Part shown: positions 44,140-54,889 of the stretch, piece by piece | Layout: every line of letters begins with the position of its first letter | Position numbering within the stretch: the stretch's first letter is position 1 | DNA from: Rugalucina vietnamica | Taxonomy: Eukaryota; Mollusca; Bivalvia; Lucinida; Lucinidae | Assembly (NCBI GenBank): GCA_964017185.1 | Contig: OZ024880.1 | Span: 46,637,071-46,701,070, forward strand | Length of the DNA stretch: 64,000 bases | Reading direction: 5' to 3' | Program-made: the position numbers and the translations under genes | The notes under the pieces: generated by a model | Database searches by the model: none | What the model saw: only the letters and a program-made list of their open reading frames with translations | Told to the model about the DNA's origin: nothing

Positions 44140-47015
44140 TTAAGGCTACATAATGAACATGTTGACAGGTCTAATACCATACATGTTCTCTTGCTACATG
44201 ACAAACATATGTTCACAGATTTAATTACATACATGTCCTCAATCATGCTACATAATAAACATGTTCAAAGATCTAATTACATACATGTCCTCATGCTACA
44301 TGATGAACATGTTCACAGATCTAATTACATACATGTCCTCGTGCTACATAATGAACATGTTCACAGATCTAATTACATACATGTCCTCATGCTACATGAT
44401 GAACATGTTCACAGATCTAATTACATACATGTCCTCGTGCTACATAATAAACATGTTCAAAGATCTAATTACATACATGTCCTTATGCTACATAACAAAC
44501 ATGTTCACAGATCTTATTATGTACATGCTCTTTAGGCAACATAATAAACATGTTCACAGATCCAATCATATACATGTCATCATGCTACATAATAAACATG
44601 TTCACAGATATAATTACATACATGTCCTCAGATTACATAACAAACATGTTCAAACAATCTTATTACATGCATGTTCTTAGGCTAAATAACAGACATGTTC
44701 AAAAGACCTAATTACATACATGTTCATAAGCTATATAACAAAGATGTTCACAGATATGGTTACATACATGTTCTTAGGCTACATAATAAACACATTCAAA
44801 GATCTAATTTTCAGAAATGTCCTCGGGCGACATAAACATCTTCACAGCTCTATTTACATACATGTCCTCAGGCTACATGATTAACATGTTCAGAGATCTA
44901 ATTCTCAACAATGTCCTCCATAATATAATAAACATAATAAACATGTTCACAGATATAATAACATACATTGTTTTAAGGCTACATAACAGTAATACAGTTA
45001 CATGTCTACTTAAATTTATGCTCTCAGACTACATAACAAGATTACGGATCCAATTACATACATATTCTTAGGCTACGTAACAAGAATGTTTACAGATCTA
45101 ATAACATACATGGCATCAGACTACGTAAACACTTGTTCACTTGTCTAATACATTCATGTTCTCAAGTTACCTAACAAGTATGTTCATATATTGACTGCAT
45201 TCATGTTCTCATGTTACATTACAAACCCGTTCACAGATCTACTACATACATGTCCACAGGTTACATAACAAACATGTTCACAGCTCCAATACATACATAT
45301 TCTCAAGTTTCATAACAAACATGCTCACAGATCTAATACATACATAGTCTCAAGTTGCATAATAAACATGTTCACATATCTAATACATACATTTTATGAG
45401 GCTACATGACAAACGTGTGCACAGATTTAATACACATTCTCAAGTTACATAAAAACATGTTCACATATCTAATACATATTCTCAAGTTTCATAACAAACA
45501 TGTTCACAGATCTAATACATACATATTCTCAGGCTACATAACAAACATGTTCACAGATCTAATTTTCAAAAATGTCCTCAGGCTACATAACAAACGTGTT
45601 CACAGATATAATAACATACATTGTTATATACATTATAAACATGTTCACAGATCAAATTCTCAGGTTACATAGCATACATACATGTTGTCAGGCTACATTA
45701 CAAACATATTCTAAGATTTTAATATATGCATATTCTCAGACTACATAACAAACATGTTCACATATCTAATACATACATGTAACAGACATGCTCTAAGATT
45801 TTAATGCATATATGTTCTGAGGCTACATAACAAACATGTTCGCATATCTAATACATACATGTTACAAACATGTTCTAAAATATTAATACATGTTGTCAGG
45901 TAAGATTTAAATGCATACATACAAATTTCTGGCTACATAACAAACATGTTCGTATATCAAATACATACACGTTACAAAAATGTTCTAAGATTTAAATACA
46001 TATACATTGTATGTTCTCGGGCTACACAACAAATATGTCATATATCTATTACGTGAGACAAGCCATGTTCTGCTTGCGGATGTGTCAGGTGGTTTTTCCC
46101 CCGGTACTCCGGTTTTCGCCCCACCTACCGATTGATTTATCTCGATATGAGTAAAAAAGCTTGAAAGGAACGTAAAACTGAATCAAAAAGGAAAAAAAAA
46201 ATATATATATATCTATTACATACGTGTAACAAACATGTTCTAACGTTTTAATGCATACAAGTTCTCTGGCTTTATGACAAACGTAACTAACATGTTCACA
46301 TACCAAATACATATCAAATACAAACCTGTCCAAAGATTTTAATGCATAAATATTATCAGGCTATATAACAAACGATATATATATCTATTACATACGTGTA
46401 ACAAACATGTTCTAACGTTTTAATGCATACAAGTTCTCTGGCTTTATGACAAACGTAACTAACATGTTCACATACCAAATACATATCAAATACAAACCTG
46501 TCCAAAGATTTTAATGCATAAATATTATCAGGCTATATAACAAACGACTTCACATATCTATTACGTACATGTAACAAACATGTTCTAAGATTTTGATGCA
46601 TACATGTTCTCCAGCTTTATAACAAACATAACTAACATATTCACAAACCAAATACATACATGTAACGAACATGTTCTGTGTTTAAATACATACATATTCT
46701 CAGGCTAAATAACAAACCTGTCATAAGATTTTTATGCATAAATATTCACAGGCTACACAACAAGCATGTTCACATATCCAATACATACAAGAAACAAACA
46801 TGTTCTAAGATTATAATACATATTCTCAGGCTACATAACAAACATATTCGCATATCTATTACACACATGTAACAAACATGTTCTAAGATTTTAATACATA
46901 CATGTTCTCAGACCACATAACAAACATGTTCAAAGATTTTAATAAATACATATTCTCAGGCTACATAGCAAACATGTTCACATATCTCATACATGCATGT
47001 GACAAACCTGTTCTA
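44140..47015. repeat. 48-bp minisatellite array, about 2.9 kb
   Basis: Unit: TACATACATGTCCTCATGCT, ACATAATGAACATGTTCACA, GATCTAAT, mostly 48 bp. The first 10-12 units are well conserved, later ones diverge and vary in length. Because 48 is a multiple of 3, all frames repeat a 16-residue peptide and stay open in places, which mimics a gene. Interrupted at 46050-46200 by a SINE fragment. A 173-bp block at 46201-46373 is repeated directly at 46374-46546 with no difference that I could see. Confidence 0.9.
46050..46200 (+). mobile_element. SINE 3' fragment
   Basis: Matches, in inverse orientation, the tail half of the SINE at 24978-25225 (GAGACAAGCCATGTTCTGC, TGTCAGGTGGTTTTT, GGAACGTAAAACTGAATCAA) and ends in an A-rich tail. 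Lacks the tRNA-like head. Confidence 0.65.
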
Positions 47016-47019
47016 AGTA

Positions 47020-47050
<31 letters not shown>

Positions 47051-47090
47051 CATACATACATACATACATACATACATACATACATACATA
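47016..47090. repeat. (CATA)n microsatellite
   Basis: About 18 uninterrupted ACAT units. It continues in short form after the mariner-type insertion (48106-48124) and again after the LTR (48947-49006), so it was one tract hit twice. Confidence 0.92.
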
Positions 47091-48105
47091 CGAGGGTTGT
47101 CCCAAAAGTTCCATTACACTCACTGTTTTGCCACAATAAAAGCACGCCAGAGCTTATAATACGTATGATCACTAAGTACTATATCTAAGGGCTTTGGGTG
47201 CAAATTTTCGTACTGCTACGTGCATTTGTTAAAATGCAGCGGAGGTTTGAACCTTTGTTCCCCTCCTGCACCGGAGCAGGTCTAATGACGTTGCCGTTAA
47301 TTCTGATTTTTTCTTAATATTTTGCCGTTTGGATGAATACACTACAAACAAAAAATCTACTTCAAAATTAGATTTATATTTAGCTTAACGATACTGTTGC
47401 GTATATTTGGAAATCTGAGTAAAATATTTATAAGCAATTCGTCAAAATAATGCTGTAAAGATCAGCCATGCAAAATAAGAATAATTAATCAAATGCTATC
47501 CATGTTAACAACTGCCCATGTTTCATTTGGTCAAGTATTATTACTGTTAGCTGATATATCGTTTTAAAAGTAGGTGTTGTGTTATAGTATTGAAGTTACC
47601 AACTTATATCAACCTAAACATTTGCTTGGTTTCCATTAAAGAACATATTTTAGATGTTTAAATATAACGACCCTGTATTTTTGCTCCGCACGTTTTTGAC
47701 GACGTCGTAATTTTGTCGTTGAATTTTTATAGGTTAGCTATCTTATTTGTCACCCAAAGTATCAAATCGTTCTCAAATTTCATAACATTATCACTAAATG
47801 ATGCCCATAGAATAGTAGTTAGGCTGGTATATTTTTCTAAATGATCACATTATACCTATGTTGATTTAGCAGGTTGCGAAAAATAGAAATTACGAAAACA
47901 TTTTGCATAATTTGACTTGCTCCGGTCATGCCTACTTATGGTAACCAAGGTAACTGTAGCAGTGAGGTCATTGAAGTGAGTATCATTTTGTACAGTAAAA
48001 TAAGTTCCACTATGGCCAATAATTCTGCATGAGTAACTGTTGTTGGTTCCAGCTATGCGTTCAGAATAAAATGTATGTGTAACGGGACTTTTGGGACAAG
48101 CCACG
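47091..48105. mobile_element. mariner-type non-autonomous element in CATA microsatellite
   Basis: Left end CGAGGGTTGTCCCAAAAGTT; right end, inverted, CGTGGCTTGTCCCAAAAGTC, both continuing to a shared GTTACAC-like block. TA on both sides. 1015 bp with no transposase frame. The GGGTTGTCCCAAAAGT end type is typical of mariner-like elements. Confidence 0.8.
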
Positions 48106-48532
48106 TACATACATACATACATACATTGTTACGTGCCAGGCGTAACTAGAAGATTAAGGAAACCAACAAGTTGGTTAGCCAGCAACAAGCTTTGTTTAAA
48201 ATTTAACAAATCTATTTAGAAGTGATTTCACCAGTAATTACATGTGAAACAATCAAAAGCATATATACAATCAAACAAAAATGAATGTACAATACCTTTC
48301 AAGATGTTAATTCCCTTAAAGAATGTCTGAATGTCCCTCAGAATTTTTTAACACAAGTCTGTATCAGTTTCTGATCCCGAGAATTAAAGTTTGTTTCAAA
48401 ATAGCACTATGTCCCAATCCAGAATCGAATATCACAAAGTAATCCAAGAATAAGTTTAAATTCCAGTAAGATAGATTTTGACTTCTTAATAGTAACAGTA
48501 CCCAAAGATTGTCCTTATGAAAATTTGTAGCC

Positions 48533-48540
48533 CTTATATA
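48533..48540 (-). promoter_or_regulatory. TATA box of the putative LTR
   Basis: Minus-strand GTGCTATATAAGGGCTAC contains TATATAAG. It lies about 85 bp downstream (in minus direction) of the nearest heat-shock element. Predicted start about 30 bp further, near 48505. Confidence 0.4.
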
Positions 48541-48624
48541 GCACTGAGGAACATTCAGGATTCTTCCAGCAAATTCTATGATATCATATACTAAAAATAA
48601 CAAGTTGTTTACCAAAATTTAATC

Positions 48625-48774
48625 TTCTGGAATATTCTAGAGAGGCCATTATCCTTCCACAATATTCTTTTGACATAAAAAAGATTTTTCTAGAAGATTC
48701 TACATCTTTCCAGGTTCTTCCAGATTTTTCCGGACTTTTCTGTCAAAGAACAATTTGAAATTTCTAGAAAATTC
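48625..48774. promoter_or_regulatory. three heat-shock-element consensus arrays
   Basis: TTCTGGAATATTCTAGAG (48625-48642), TTCTAGAAGATTC (48688-48700) and TTCTAGAAAATTC (48762-48774) each have at least three alternating nGAAn/nTTCn blocks in correct 5-bp register, the HSF binding consensus. All lie within the putative LTR. Confidence 0.6.
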
Positions 48775-48946
48775 TGAAGTAAACAACCTGTTTATGTCCA
48801 ATATCTGGGACACTAAAAGTAAATAATTGCTAAGGACAACAAGTAAACATCATATGTATAACATCATACTTTCCTGGGCATACTCCCTTGGGAAGTTTAC
48901 CAGTACTGAATGCACATCTTTCAACAAGTAACTGTCATACATAACA

Positions 48947-49012
48947 ACATACATACATACATACATACATACATACATACATACATACATACATACATAC
49001 ATACATTGCGAA
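48947..49012. repeat. (CATA)n microsatellite
   Basis: About 15 ACAT units directly after the LTR-like segment. Confidence 0.9.
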
Positions 49013-49123
49013 GAAAATGTATGAAATGCATCTGATCATACACACGATAGACGAATTAAGTCGATGGGTTAAAGGATATAGCTTTATTCAGTCATACGTT
49101 CGTTCGTGCATACGTCGGACATA

Positions 49124-49145
49124 CGTTTTTCTTCTTCTTCTTCTT

Positions 49146-49188
<43 letters not shown>
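49124..49188. repeat. TTC microsatellite and poly(A) tract
   Basis: CTTCTTCTTCTTCTTC followed by a run of about 42 A. Could be a retroposon tail, but no recognisable retroposon body lies to its left. Confidence 0.75.
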
Positions 49189-49189
<1 letters not shown>

Positions 49190-49239
49190 GCCCACAACTA
49201 AAAGACCCCGGGAGCTAATTTGATGCACCCCCAGGACAT

Positions 49240-51710
49240 TTTTTCATGGGTGCCAAATCATTTCCTGGGACCCAAGAAATACAAAGAATTATTGTCCTCA
49301 AAGATAAACTCAGTTGCACTATGAAAAAATGCATGGTTTTCTTTGCAACCGTTAACGAGATTCTTGAGCATGGGGTGTACATACAAAATTGACCATATCT
49401 CCATTGTTACTTATCCTAGACTACTGTATTTGGTCTCATTTTAAAGCGTAGACACAGTCCTTTGTTTTTATGGTACGTAATGCAAATTATCTAATTTGCA
49501 TATTCATAAATTTAAATGAAAATATGAAAAATGGCAAAAAGTCGTTAAAAATCCATAAATGAACTAATTTCAGGCCCAAACTGCCATTGTGACAGTTTGT
49601 TTTTGAACCAGTAATTTCATATGACAAATTTATTGATGAACTGGCCCTATATGAAGATTACCTCATTTGCATATTCATGAAAATTAATAAAATGGTAAAA
49701 AAAGTGAGGAAAAACGAGGGAAAACTATAACATTGCAAAGTATTGCAAATGTTATATGGCCTAACTTGCATCTCTGTGACAAATTCTCAAGGCCGTTAGT
49801 GTTGTCAGAGGGAGCACCTTAATGCCATCAAATATTGTCCTCAGCAATAAAATCATTTGCATGATGTAAAATTACTTAGTTTTCACACCACCTCTCATGC
49901 GATTCTAAAGAATAGGGTGTACTTACAAAGCATACTCATATTCCACCAATAGAATGTTCTAGAATACTATAGTTAGTCTGATAGTGATGCATGAACTGAA
50001 CTATAACCTTTATACCTCATATTTAAATCACTGAATTCACTTATTCATGAAAATTAACAAAAAGAAAAATAAACAAATAAATAAAAAATAAAAACATTAA
50101 AAATGGAGAAGAATTGTTGAACAGTAGGGGATATATGTAACAAAATCGCTTGTACCAGAGCTGGTCATCAACCCAGGATGCTAAAAGAGGTATTCAGTGA
50201 ACGCTATCATGGCAATGTACCATGGCCCTGAAGTATTATATAAGAATAATCTGATTTCCAATATCATGAATTTTAATGAAAACTAAAGAAATTTTAGAGA
50301 AAAGACAGTGAAAAAAAATGGGTTAACCTACAAAATGACTTATATTACGGTATTCGAAAGTCATATACTGCTAAAAATGGCATTAAATGGTGTCTATGGC
50401 AATATTATAACATCCTGAACAACAATTTACGAGTCATTTGGTGTTAGTTAAGAATATCAACAGAACCTTTTGAATTTAGTGGGTGAGGAATACGGAACAA
50501 TTAAGGGGGTATTCGTAGAAGAGCTATAATTGGCATCAAATGATTGCTAGGACAATGTTCTGTAACGATATAATCAGATACTTTTGTTGTATGGATATTA
50601 CTGAGATCTTCATAAATAAGAGAAAAACGGGTACACCAAAGAAAATCGCTTATATCTTAGCTGACAATATCATTCGACATGTTGAAAATGGTTCCATTAG
50701 AATGATGGGAGAATGCACTAATGCCATGTAGTACGATAGCTTAACAACATGTTATTAGATTTTCTGAAAGTTACATAAAGTTTCGAAAAATATGAAAATT
50801 GAAGGCTGTGCCTCGCCAAAATTTATTAAATCTTGTTTGCCAGAAAGCATGGTTTATACATCTGAGCACATGACAATAAACCATTGTCCTAGCAATAAAT
50901 TTGGGCCATTTTGAGTCCTTCACGGCTATTGGCAGCTGGGATATAAGCAACGTTGTTGGTGTACCCCTTCATTTTTCATTGATTTTGCTTTTATGTATTA
51001 AGATCTCATTAATATCAATAGATCTACAAGAAAAATAGCTGGAAACCGCGGTATGACCAATATTTCTCATTTATATGTTAACTGCTCTTCAAGGATCTCA
51101 GTTCTACTCTTTTTCATACTTTATATATCGGATTATATGGTTACAGAACATTTCCTAGCAATCATTTATTACCAATTATAGCTCCCTATGTTTTTCAGTA
51201 ACCCGGATAAGTGCGTTTTTCTACGCATACCCCTTAATTGTTCCGTATATTTTCTCTAAATTCAAAACGTTTTGTTAATATTCTTAAAATTAAAACACAA
51301 ATGACCCATACCGATACTTTATAGTACATGATGGTATAATAATGCCCTAGACACCATTTGATGTCATTTTTCAGCACCATATGACTTTTGATTGCCGTTA
51401 TACAAGTTATTTTGTAAGCTAAATTGTTTGGTTCATGTATCACTATCAGACCAATTATAGTACTCTAGAGCATTCTATTGGTGGGATATAAGTATTTTAG
51501 GAAGAACATCCTATTCTTTAGAATCGCATGAGGAGCGGTGTGGAAACTATGTAATTTTACATCATGCAAATATTTTTTCATTGCTGATGGCAATATTTGA
51601 TGGCATTAAGGTTGTCCCTTTGAAAACACTGACAGTTTTGAGAATTTGTCCCAGGGATGCAAGATAGAATGGATCCTATCCAATACCAATACCTTGCAAT
51701 GGATATATTT
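49240..51710. mobile_element. second large foldback structure
   Basis: The left part (AATGCCATCAAATATTGTCC near 49830, GCGATTCTAAAGAATAGG near 49900, TGGCATCAAATGATTGCTAG near 50530, GGGTACACCAAAGAAAATCG near 50628) is matched in inverse order at 51560-51620, 51510, 51160 and 50960. Arms of roughly 0.9-1.4 kb meet near 50800. The outer left-arm text (AACTAATTTCAGGCCCAAAC) also matches the arms of 36310-42210, so both belong to one family. The right arm stops at 51711 where another element begins. Confidence 0.7.
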
Positions 51711-51711
51711 T

Positions 51712-52621
51712 TATGTCTCCCCCCGACAGGGTCGGGAGACATATTGTTTTTCCCCGTCCGTCTGTCCGTCCGTCTGTCCGTACGTCTGTCCGTCTGTCCG
51801 TCACAAACTCTATAACTCTATAACTTGAAAACCGTTAAAGATTTTTCAATGAAACTTGGTACACTTGTAAACCACGACAAGACGATGTGTCATGCACAAG
51901 AACCATAACTCTAGCTTGAGTATTTTTGGAGTTATTTATCTTTGATTATTTTCTATACAATTTCGTGTCCGCTGTATAACTTGAAAACCGTTAAAGATTT
52001 TTCGATGAAACTTGGTACACTTGTAGACCACGACGAGGCGATGTGTCATGCACAAGAACCATAACTCTGGCTTGAGTATTTTTGGAGTTATTTCCCTTTG
52101 ATTATTTTCGATACAATTTCGTGTCCGCTGTATAACTTGAAAACCGTTAGAGATTTTTCAATGAAACTTGGTACACTTGTAGACCACGACGAGGCGATGT
52201 GTCATGCACAAGAACCATAACTCTGGCTTGAGTATTTTTGGAGTTATTTCCCTTTGATTATTTTCGATACAATTTCTTGTCCGCTGTATAACTTGAAAAC
52301 CGTTTAAGATTTTTCAATAAAACTTGGTACACTTATTATTGAGCATGATCAAACGATGTGTCATGCACAAGAACCATAACTCTGGCTTGAGTATTTTATG
52401 AGTTATTTCAAAACATTTACGGCAGAAAAACAATTTGATATCTTTATCATTTTTGGTCAAAATACGTGTATGATGCAATATACAGAGATTTTTAAGTTGT
52501 AAAAAATGAAAATTTACGACAGAAAAACAATTTGATATCTTTATCATTTTTGCTAAAAATACGTGTACGTGTATGATTGTTGGGAGACGTTAGAATCGCC
52601 TTGGCGAGACGGTTCCAACGA
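51712..52621 (+). mobile_element. pearl/HINE-like element, GTCTCCCCCCGAC family, 156-bp core
   Basis: 5' hairpin TCTCCCCCCGACAGGGTCGGGAGA, CCGTCCGTCTGTCCG microsatellite, four units at 51821, 51977, 52133 and 52289 (exactly 156 bp apart; TAACTTGAAAACCGTTAAAG). 3' GGGAGAC, the inverse of the 5' motif, then a hairpin CGTTAGAATCGCC / GGCGAGACGGTTCCAACG. Sits in the right arm of the foldback. Confidence 0.75.
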
Positions 52622-53087
52622 GTGCCAACAATCTGTGTTTACATAAATGGGAGTTAAGGGGGTTTACATTTCATGGACATGTTTTCCTGATGGAAATCAC
52701 CATTTATTGTCTGAACCTCTAGGAAGATCGAAATAGTGCGGACAAAAGTACAGTTTCACTTGCTTACTAAACCATTTCTTTGTTAATTTTGTTAATATCA
52801 AAAAGATTTATTCTTTTTCTCAACTTTTGGATAGAAATAAACATTTTTATTTTCAATATTACTTTTAATATCACATGAATATTGGACAGCAAACCAGCTT
52901 AGAAAACACCCGAAATAAAAGTACAACATCATTTATAACGTTGTACAAACAATATGTAAATACATATAAATACATATTTTCTGTTATTTATCAGTAAAGT
53001 GGTTAGGATTTTCGTAAAAATATTTATCAATATAAGTGTTAATGCCTAATAAATAATATATGGAAGAGATGTAAAAAAACTACATGT
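52622..53087. other. AT-rich non-coding region
   Basis: No gene or repeat recognised, apart from text shared with 35199-35300. Confidence 0.35.
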
Positions 53088-53620
53088 ACAATTTTAATTT
53101 CATAATTTCCGGCACATATTAACAAAGGTGTCATTAGGAGCACTGAGTATTACAGAGCATGTGCCAGTTAACACCTTCCGTGATCATTCACACCTCATTA
53201 ATCACGTGGGCATATAACCTAGGTGCTTATCTATTGCTGTCTGGAATAATGTGACTACAATAGCAAATGTAACATTGTTTATTGTGTCGTATATATAGTA
53301 ACAAGTAAATATGAATGTACACTCATCTTTAATAACAGGTATAAATGCATACTTTGTCATTTTACCATTTATATAATATTCTTAAGAAACCTGCTAAATA
53401 AATCATGAAACTGCACCATCTAATTTTTAATTTCATAATCTCCGGCTCATATTAACAAAGGTGTCATTAGGAGCACTGAGTATTACAGGACACGTGCCAG
53501 TTAACACCTTCCGTGATCATTCACACCTTAATTAATGACGTGTGTCGGTCAACAGTAGCAAATGATACATTGTTTATTGTGTCGTATAAATACCCGCATG
53601 CTACTGTATGAATGTGCTTG
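53088..53620 (+). repeat. two direct copies of about 210 bp, 330 bp apart
   Basis: TTTAATTTCATAATTTCCGG ... CATTAGGAGCACTGAGTATT ... CCAGTTAACACCTTCCGTGA ... TTGTTTATTGTGTCGTATA occurs at 53092-53297 and again at 53424-53594 (with a deletion). Located just upstream of the composite transposon protein; both copies end in a GTCGTATATATA / GTCGTATAAATA TATA-like motif. They might be promoter or end repeats of that element; inference only. Confidence 0.7.
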
Positions 53621-53779
53621 TATCTTTGATAACAGATATAAACTCATTTTATCATTATTTAAATTATGCAGATTATGAGAACCAATTTGCTGCTTTGAAT
53701 ATAAAGAAAAAAAAATGCTATCCCTTGTACATGTTGTATAAATTATGAATATTTCATGCGATAATGAAATGCACCTTCG

Positions 53780-53822
53780 ACCTGGTCAAAAACACATTAT
53801 TGGTTTTCCCACGAGGCGGCTA
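53780..53822 (+). mobile_element. right end of a TGAGCC MITE
   Basis: GACCTGGTCAAAAACACATT then TTGGTTTTCCCACGAGGCGGCT. Only the last 40 bases survive. Confidence 0.6.
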
Positions 53823-53952
53823 TTCTGTTGATTTAAGATAATTTATCGAGCTCCAACGGGTCATTGAATTACAGACAGTACATCTCAAATATAAAGCTTT
53901 GATCTTTATGATTCAATGCTCTAAGTTAATGTTCTCCCGTTCTGAATTTTAG

Positions 53953-54889
53953 GGCCAACGTGATCTTTTCGTCGATATTACCTCGGGCTTCAAGCGAGTT
54001 CGAGAAGAAGCTGAAAGATGAGACTCTGAATGATATCAATTCGACGTCAAGAGTGGTAAACTACGCGTTGTTTAGGGTTTCCAAATTAGAGTGTTATCCG
54101 GACATTCGGTTTCTCGATCATGACCAAGATTTTTGGACTGAAGGGAGAATACAACGTCGTATGTTGAGCAGAGATGGTCTTCATCTGAGTTTTAAGGGCA
54201 CAGAAACTTTGGTAAGACGAATCGAGTTGGAAATTCAGAGACTGATGCCGACGACAATGCCGACGACTGTCCGCCCTGCGCCAGTAGTGAAGGTGATTCC
54301 GACGACTGTCCGCCCTGCGCCAGTAGTGAAGGTGATTCCGACGACTGTCCGTCCTGCGCCAGTAGTGAAGGTGATTCCGACGACTGTCCGTCCTGCGCCA
54401 GTAGTGAAGGTGATTCCGACGACTGTCCGCCCTGCGCAAGTAGTGAAGGTGATCCCGACGACTGTCCCGACGACTAAGACGACGACTGTCCGCCCTGCGC
54501 CGGTGCTGAGAGTGAAGACGTTCAGACGCAAATCAATCCCAGTAGAAGCGTTGACTCCATGGTGGGAATCGGCAACTTCAAACAACAGGTTTCAGATGCT
54601 ATCGATCAACGACGATGAAGATGAAGATGTTGACGACGATGACTACGAATACGAGTCCATGGAACCCGTTAGTGTACAATCGAGAACTCTGCTGACAGGA
54701 GGTGGTGGTAGCAACACCAGTGATAGTGAGGATGGCCTAGAAGACTTTACAGACGTTATATATACAACATGTGATGTGAAACTTAAACATTCTGAAGCTG
54801 CGGAAATGTTGGACAATCCTGATTCAAATAAACTTTCAACGTTCCCGCCGTATCAACCAAAGGGAGGCAGTGTGTTGTCTATTCAGTGA
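53953..54889 (+). CDS. SGNH-hydrolase-like tail plus proline repeats (first part of composite transposon protein)
   Basis: An open frame entered through a splice-acceptor-like gaattttag at 53952; it has no suitable ATG, so it is probably an internal exon. It reads ANVIFSSILPR, then RFLDHDQDFW and MLSRDGLHLSFKGTETL. DGLHLS..G is block V of SGNH/GDSL hydrolases, with Asp and His of the catalytic site; the N-terminal half with the Ser block is missing from the region I can read. Then follow five 13-residue repeats PTTVRPAPVVKVI and a strongly acidic stretch (DDEDEDVDDDDYEYE). It ends YQPKGGSVLSIQ and stops at TGA 54887-54889, inside the start of the next frame. Not an ordinary host gene; most likely part of the transposon coding region. 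Confidence 0.65.
54250..54467 (+). repeat. 39-bp coding minisatellite, five units
   Basis: CCGACGACTGTCCGCCCTGC plus GCCAGTAGTGAAGGTGATT repeats five times in frame and encodes PTTVRPAPVVKVI. The opposite strand is also open here, an artefact of the repeat. Confidence 0.92.

Larger units (their letters stand above)
48125..48946 (-). mobile_element. probable solo LTR (Ty3/Gypsy-like), minus orientation
   Basis: The ends are TGTTA and TAACA, with unrelated sequence between, lying in CATA microsatellite so that the ACAT target copies are ambiguous. Read on the minus strand it begins TGTTATGTATGACAGTTACT and ends CGCCTGGCACGTAACA. It carries three heat-shock-element-like arrays and a TATA box correctly ordered for minus-strand transcription. 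There is no internal retroviral domain and no second LTR in the window. 822 bp. Confidence 0.5.

Noticed and set aside
44191-44680. Open frames of 114 and 139 codons on the plus strand
   Set aside because: They are the 48-bp minisatellite read in two frames (16-residue repeat). No splice sites or independent evidence of coding.
48125-48946. Full LTR retrotransposon
   Set aside because: No gag-pol domains and no second LTR are present; only a solo-LTR reading is tenable.
54086-54585. Minus-strand frames of 116-117 codons opposite the proline repeats
   Set aside because: Mirror images of the 39-bp repeat on the coding strand.
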